Source: Flavobacterium sp. SH_e
Lineage (GTDB): Bacteria > Bacteroidota > Bacteroidia > Flavobacteriales > Flavobacteriaceae
Assembly (NCBI RefSeq): GCF_025717045.1
Contig: NZ_JAOVZN010000008.1
Coordinates: forward strand, 595,519-659,518
Direction of reading: 5' to 3'
DNA: 64,000 nt
Shown here: positions 61,623-64,000 of the stretch, piece by piece
Layout of the letters: the number at the start of each line of letters is the position of its first letter
Numbering within the stretch: the stretch's first letter is position 1
Program-made: the position numbers and the translations under genes
Notes under the pieces: model-generated
The model's input: only the letters and a program-made list of their open reading frames with translations
Told to the model about the DNA's origin: nothing
Database searches by the model: none

Positions 61623-61651
61623 AAAAAAAGCGACTTAAAGTCACTTTTTTT
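61623..61651. terminator. Bidirectional terminator-like stem
   Basis: AAAAAAAGCGACTTAAAGTC-type palindrome: a 12-14-bp stem with A and T runs on either side, about 80 nt past the OmpA-protein stop. It may end the minus-strand OmpA-protein transcript or a plus-strand read-through. Confidence 0.6.
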
Positions 61652-61732
61652 ATTTCTACATTATTTCTAATTAAAAAAAGCCACTTGTTAATATTTCTAT
61701 TTTCCAGCGACTTTTTTACAAAAAAGAACTTC

Positions 61733-63712
61733 TTATTTACTAAAGCTTATTATAAACTCCGAACGTCTATTTTGTTCATGCTCTTGTTCAGAACATTTTA
61801 CTCCATTTGAACAGTGATTTATCAACTTAGTCTCACCAAATCCTTCACCACTAATTCTTTCTTGCTCAATACCTGCTTTAACTATATAATCAACTGTAGC
61901 TTTGGCTCTATTTTCAGAAAGTTTCATGTTAAACTCATCCCTTCCTCTACTATCTGTATAAGAGTTTACTTTTACAGAAATATTTGGACGATCTTTCATT
62001 AAAGCTACCACTTTATCTAATTCTTTTTTGGAAGACTGTCTAATGTTGTAACCATTTAAGTCAAAATAAATTGGATTAAGCCTCAATTTATCTGTTAAAT
62101 TGTCGCCATCAATGATTTTGATTTTTTCACCATTAACCACTACTTCCATTTCTCTGGTAATTTCAAAACTAATTTCTTTTTTCTCCAGAGGTTTTAACGG
62201 ATCTACATTAACAGTTTTATCAGCATAAGACAGTTTTTTATAGACCGCTTTATCATTTTGATAAGGATCTAAATACATATTGTATTTACCTTCAATATCT
62301 GTTACAGTTGTACCAATACTTTCATTATTTGGATTAAACAACTGGACATTGAAATTTGGCACTGGTCGGCCATTTTCGGTAATAGTACCATAAATCATTG
62401 GTCTTGTATCAAAATCAAAAGTTATTGGTCTTGTTTCTGTGAAACCGTAGATGTCATCATTTCCATTTTTATTAGATGAGAAATACCCTTTTTTAGTATC
62501 TCCATCAATCACATAAGCAAAATCATCCGAAACTGTGTTTATATCATCGCCTACATTCGCTACATGATATTTCCCTTCACTATCTTTAATCGCAGCAAAA
62601 ACATCTAATCCTCCAAGTCCAGGATGACCATCTGAAGAAAAGTATAAAACTCCTTTGCTATCCATGTACGGATATGTTTCACGCCCAGGAGTGTTGATTT
62701 CGTCTCCAAGTTTCGTTACATCATTACTAACCAAAGTACCATTTTTTATGGTTACTACATACAAATCTGAGTTTCCAAATGAATTGTTACGATCTGAAGC
62801 AAAAAATAGTTGGGTCTCATCTGGGCTAAGTGCAGGATGTGCTGATGAAAAACCATCACTGTTTATTGGATAAGGTAATTCTTTAATATTTTTCCATTCA
62901 CCTTTTATATTCTCTGCGACATAGATCTTTAGGTAATTGGTGCCATTTTTGTCTGCCCCTAATTTCCCTTTATTAAAGTTGTTTCTGGTGAAATACATGT
63001 ATCTACCATTTTTTGTTATTGCAGCACTACTCTGATGGTATTTTGTATTTACATCACCTTTTAACAGCACAGGATCTTGCAAACCACCATCTGTAGAAAT
63101 TTTTGCCTCATACAATTTCATGAATGATTTTTCGTTCCAACTGTGTTTTCTTTTGATAAATACTCCTGTGTCTTTAGCCGAAGCATAGATTACTTTGTCT
63201 TTACCATAAAATGCAGTTCCATAGTCCGAAACCGGTGTATTGATACTAACATCTTTAATGTTATAACGTCCTGACTGTTTTTGAATATCAGCCATTAACT
63301 TTTTTTCTTTCCAGTTGTCGCTTAAATCTTTTTTATCTGTTACTGTGTAATATTTCTTGATAACAGCATTAGCTTCGTCATATCTTCTAACATTATTTAA
63401 AGCTTGTGCATATCTGAAATAAAATTCTGGATCTATAGACTGCCCTGAGTTAAAAACATTTCCATAAGCTTCTGCAGCTTCAGGATACTGACCATTAAAA
63501 TAATAGCTGTTTCCTAACTTAGTTAAAACTTCTAATGAAGAATTTCCTTTATCTGCTAGTTTTTGATATAATTTACTTGCTTCAATAAATGCAAACTTAT
63601 TATAGGCTTCATTTGCTTTCTCAACTTTTTTATCCTGAGCATTGATTCCTCCTATTTGTGATAAACAAATAGAAAGTACAACCAATGCTTTCTTTATCTT
63701 TTTAGATATCAT
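61733..63712 (-). CDS. OmpA-family protein with TPR and WD40-like repeats
   Basis: A T9SS/gliding-type envelope protein. The 659 residues begin with a signal peptide (ending INAQ), then TPR-like helices (about 30-130, KLGNSYYFNGQYPEAAEAYG). A PD40-type propeller follows (about 150-440, SSAAITKNGRYMYFTRNNF and YFSSDGHPGLGGLDVFAAI). A short carboxypeptidase-regulatory-like beta domain is at about 440-525. The C-terminal OmpA peptidoglycan-binding domain is VNSYTDSRGRDEFNMKLSENRAKA near 580. This is the usual partner of PorP/SprF proteins, and its gene lies 22 nt after one. Confidence 0.88.
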   Translation of the reverse strand: MISKKIKKALVVLSICLSQIGGINAQDKKVEKANEAYNKFAFIEASKLYQKLADKGNSSLEVLTKLGNSYYFNGQYPEAAEAYGNVFNSGQSIDPEFYFRYAQALNNVRRYDEANAVIKKYYTVTDKKDLSDNWKEKKLMADIQKQSGRYNIKDVSINTPVSDYGTAFYGKDKVIYASAKDTGVFIKRKHSWNEKSFMKLYEAKISTDGGLQDPVLLKGDVNTKYHQSSAAITKNGRYMYFTRNNFNKGKLGADKNGTNYLKIYVAENIKGEWKNIKELPYPINSDGFSSAHPALSPDETQLFFASDRNNSFGNSDLYVVTIKNGTLVSNDVTKLGDEINTPGRETYPYMDSKGVLYFSSDGHPGLGGLDVFAAIKDSEGKYHVANVGDDINTVSDDFAYVIDGDTKKGYFSSNKNGNDDIYGFTETRPITFDFDTRPMIYGTITENGRPVPNFNVQLFNPNNESIGTTVTDIEGKYNMYLDPYQNDKAVYKKLSYADKTVNVDPLKPLEKKEISFEITREMEVVVNGEKIKIIDGDNLTDKLRLNPIYFDLNGYNIRQSSKKELDKVVALMKDRPNISVKVNSYTDSRGRDEFNMKLSENRAKATVDYIVKAGIEQERISGEGFGETKLINHCSNGVKCSEQEHEQNRRSEFIISFSK

Positions 63713-63734
63713 TTTTTATCCTAGTTTATGGTTA

Positions 63735-64000
63735 TTAAAAGAATCTTGGAGTAACCAGTCTATATTTGGTTGAAGAAAATAAATCGAATCGCAGAAAAAT
63801 CTCATGAGAACCTGAATTATAATTCCCAATTTTCTGCGTATCATAATCATAAGCATAACCAATATTCATACCTGGTGTAACCTGAAATCCTGCCATTGCA
63901 CTTACTGCAGCATCCCATCTGTAAGCCGCTCCTAAAGTCAATTTCTCATTGAATAGGAAGTTTGCAGATACGTCGACTGCCAAAGGCGCACCGCTAACCA
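63735..64000 (-). CDS. PorP/SprF-type outer-membrane protein (3' end only)
   Basis: The frame runs off the right edge: the codons before TTG at 63983 remain open and give VSGAPLAVDVSANF. The visible 88 residues are the C-terminal strands of a beta barrel (NEKLTLGAAYRWDAAVSAM, GFQVTPGMNIGYAYDYDTQ and SGSHEIFLRFDLF). They end RLVTPRFF, with the aromatic end expected of an outer-membrane protein. The combination with an OmpA-protein gene directly after it identifies the PorP/SprF group of the T9SS. The size of the whole gene cannot be told. Confidence 0.8.
   Translation of the reverse strand, partial: VSGAPLAVDVSANFLFNEKLTLGAAYRWDAAVSAMAGFQVTPGMNIGYAYDYDTQKIGNYNSGSHEIFLRFDLFSSTKYRLVTPRFF

Overview
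The window is a 64 kb piece of a Flavobacterium-like chromosome (Bacteroidota). The signs are low GC, promoters with the Bacteroidota -7 element TAnnTTTG, almost no Shine-Dalgarno sequences, a T9SS C-terminal sorting domain on a large secreted enzyme, a PorP/SprF-OmpA pair, a LolA-LptF/G-type gene pair and typical flavobacterial families (YifB, AhpC-Trx-small protein, RibB). I see no prophage, insertion sequence, integrase, CRISPR array or rRNA operon. All identifications come from reading the sequence; no database search was run.

Layout. 0.7-2 kb: lysA. 2-8.9 kb: small poorly known genes (a broken GIY-YIG endonuclease gene flanked by palindromic repeats, an RDD membrane protein, a DUF1624-type acyltransferase, a DinB-like protein, a DUF2314 lipoprotein). 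9-12 kb: an ArsR-type regulator with two tandem SRPBCC genes, then an esterase. 12-25 kb: a beta-barrel protein, a YifB ATPase, an oxidoreductase, the ammonium transporter, dsbD-tilS, pabB-like, DoxX, lipocalin. 24.5-28 kb: lipoamide dehydrogenase, and an Lrp regulator divergent from a Cys/Met PLP enzyme. 28.5-32.5 kb: a 1309-residue T9SS-exported GH57-like protein with starch-binding modules. 32.5-44.6 kb: DUF695, amino-acid permease, Gfo/Idh oxidoreductase, a 3-domain FAD/Fe-S oxidase, MscS channel, LemA-DUF3137. 44.8-52 kb: a probable peptidoglycan-recycling cluster (anmK, DUF187 hydrolase, AmpG-like transporter, GNAT, NagZ-like GH3). 52-54.4 kb: peroxide defence (AhpC, thioredoxin, Tpx). 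54.4-61 kb: a tight run dgkA-ftsK-lolA-lptF/G-ribB(X)-thioesterase, then tRNA-Ser(UGA). 61.7-64 kb: an OmpA/TPR protein and the 3' end of a PorP/SprF gene.

Working together: genes 44.8-52 kb form a route for MurNAc-containing wall fragments (secreted hydrolase, import, NagZ-type cleavage, AnmK phosphorylation). LolA and the LptF/G-like permease supply outer-membrane lipoprotein and LPS traffic. AhpC, thioredoxin, Tpx and DsbD handle thiol redox. PorP/SprF-OmpA belongs to the T9SS/gliding machinery that would export the GH57-like protein.

The most unusual part of the window is its intergenic DNA. At least ten long inverted repeats of several families sit between genes. Many are nested, an outer perfect stem enclosing an inner stem, with arms made of roughly 9-11 nt quasi-repeats. 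One family (three copies) has conserved shoulders around a swapped central hairpin. Another lies on both sides of the GIY-YIG gene. Other points to examine are a RibB whose GTP-cyclohydrolase-II half has lost every cysteine, a paired ArsR operator built of two identical palindromes, a perfect 24-bp palindrome between converging genes, an AmpG-like transporter with a large soluble insertion, and a 41-residue membrane peptide missed by ordinary ORF length cut-offs.
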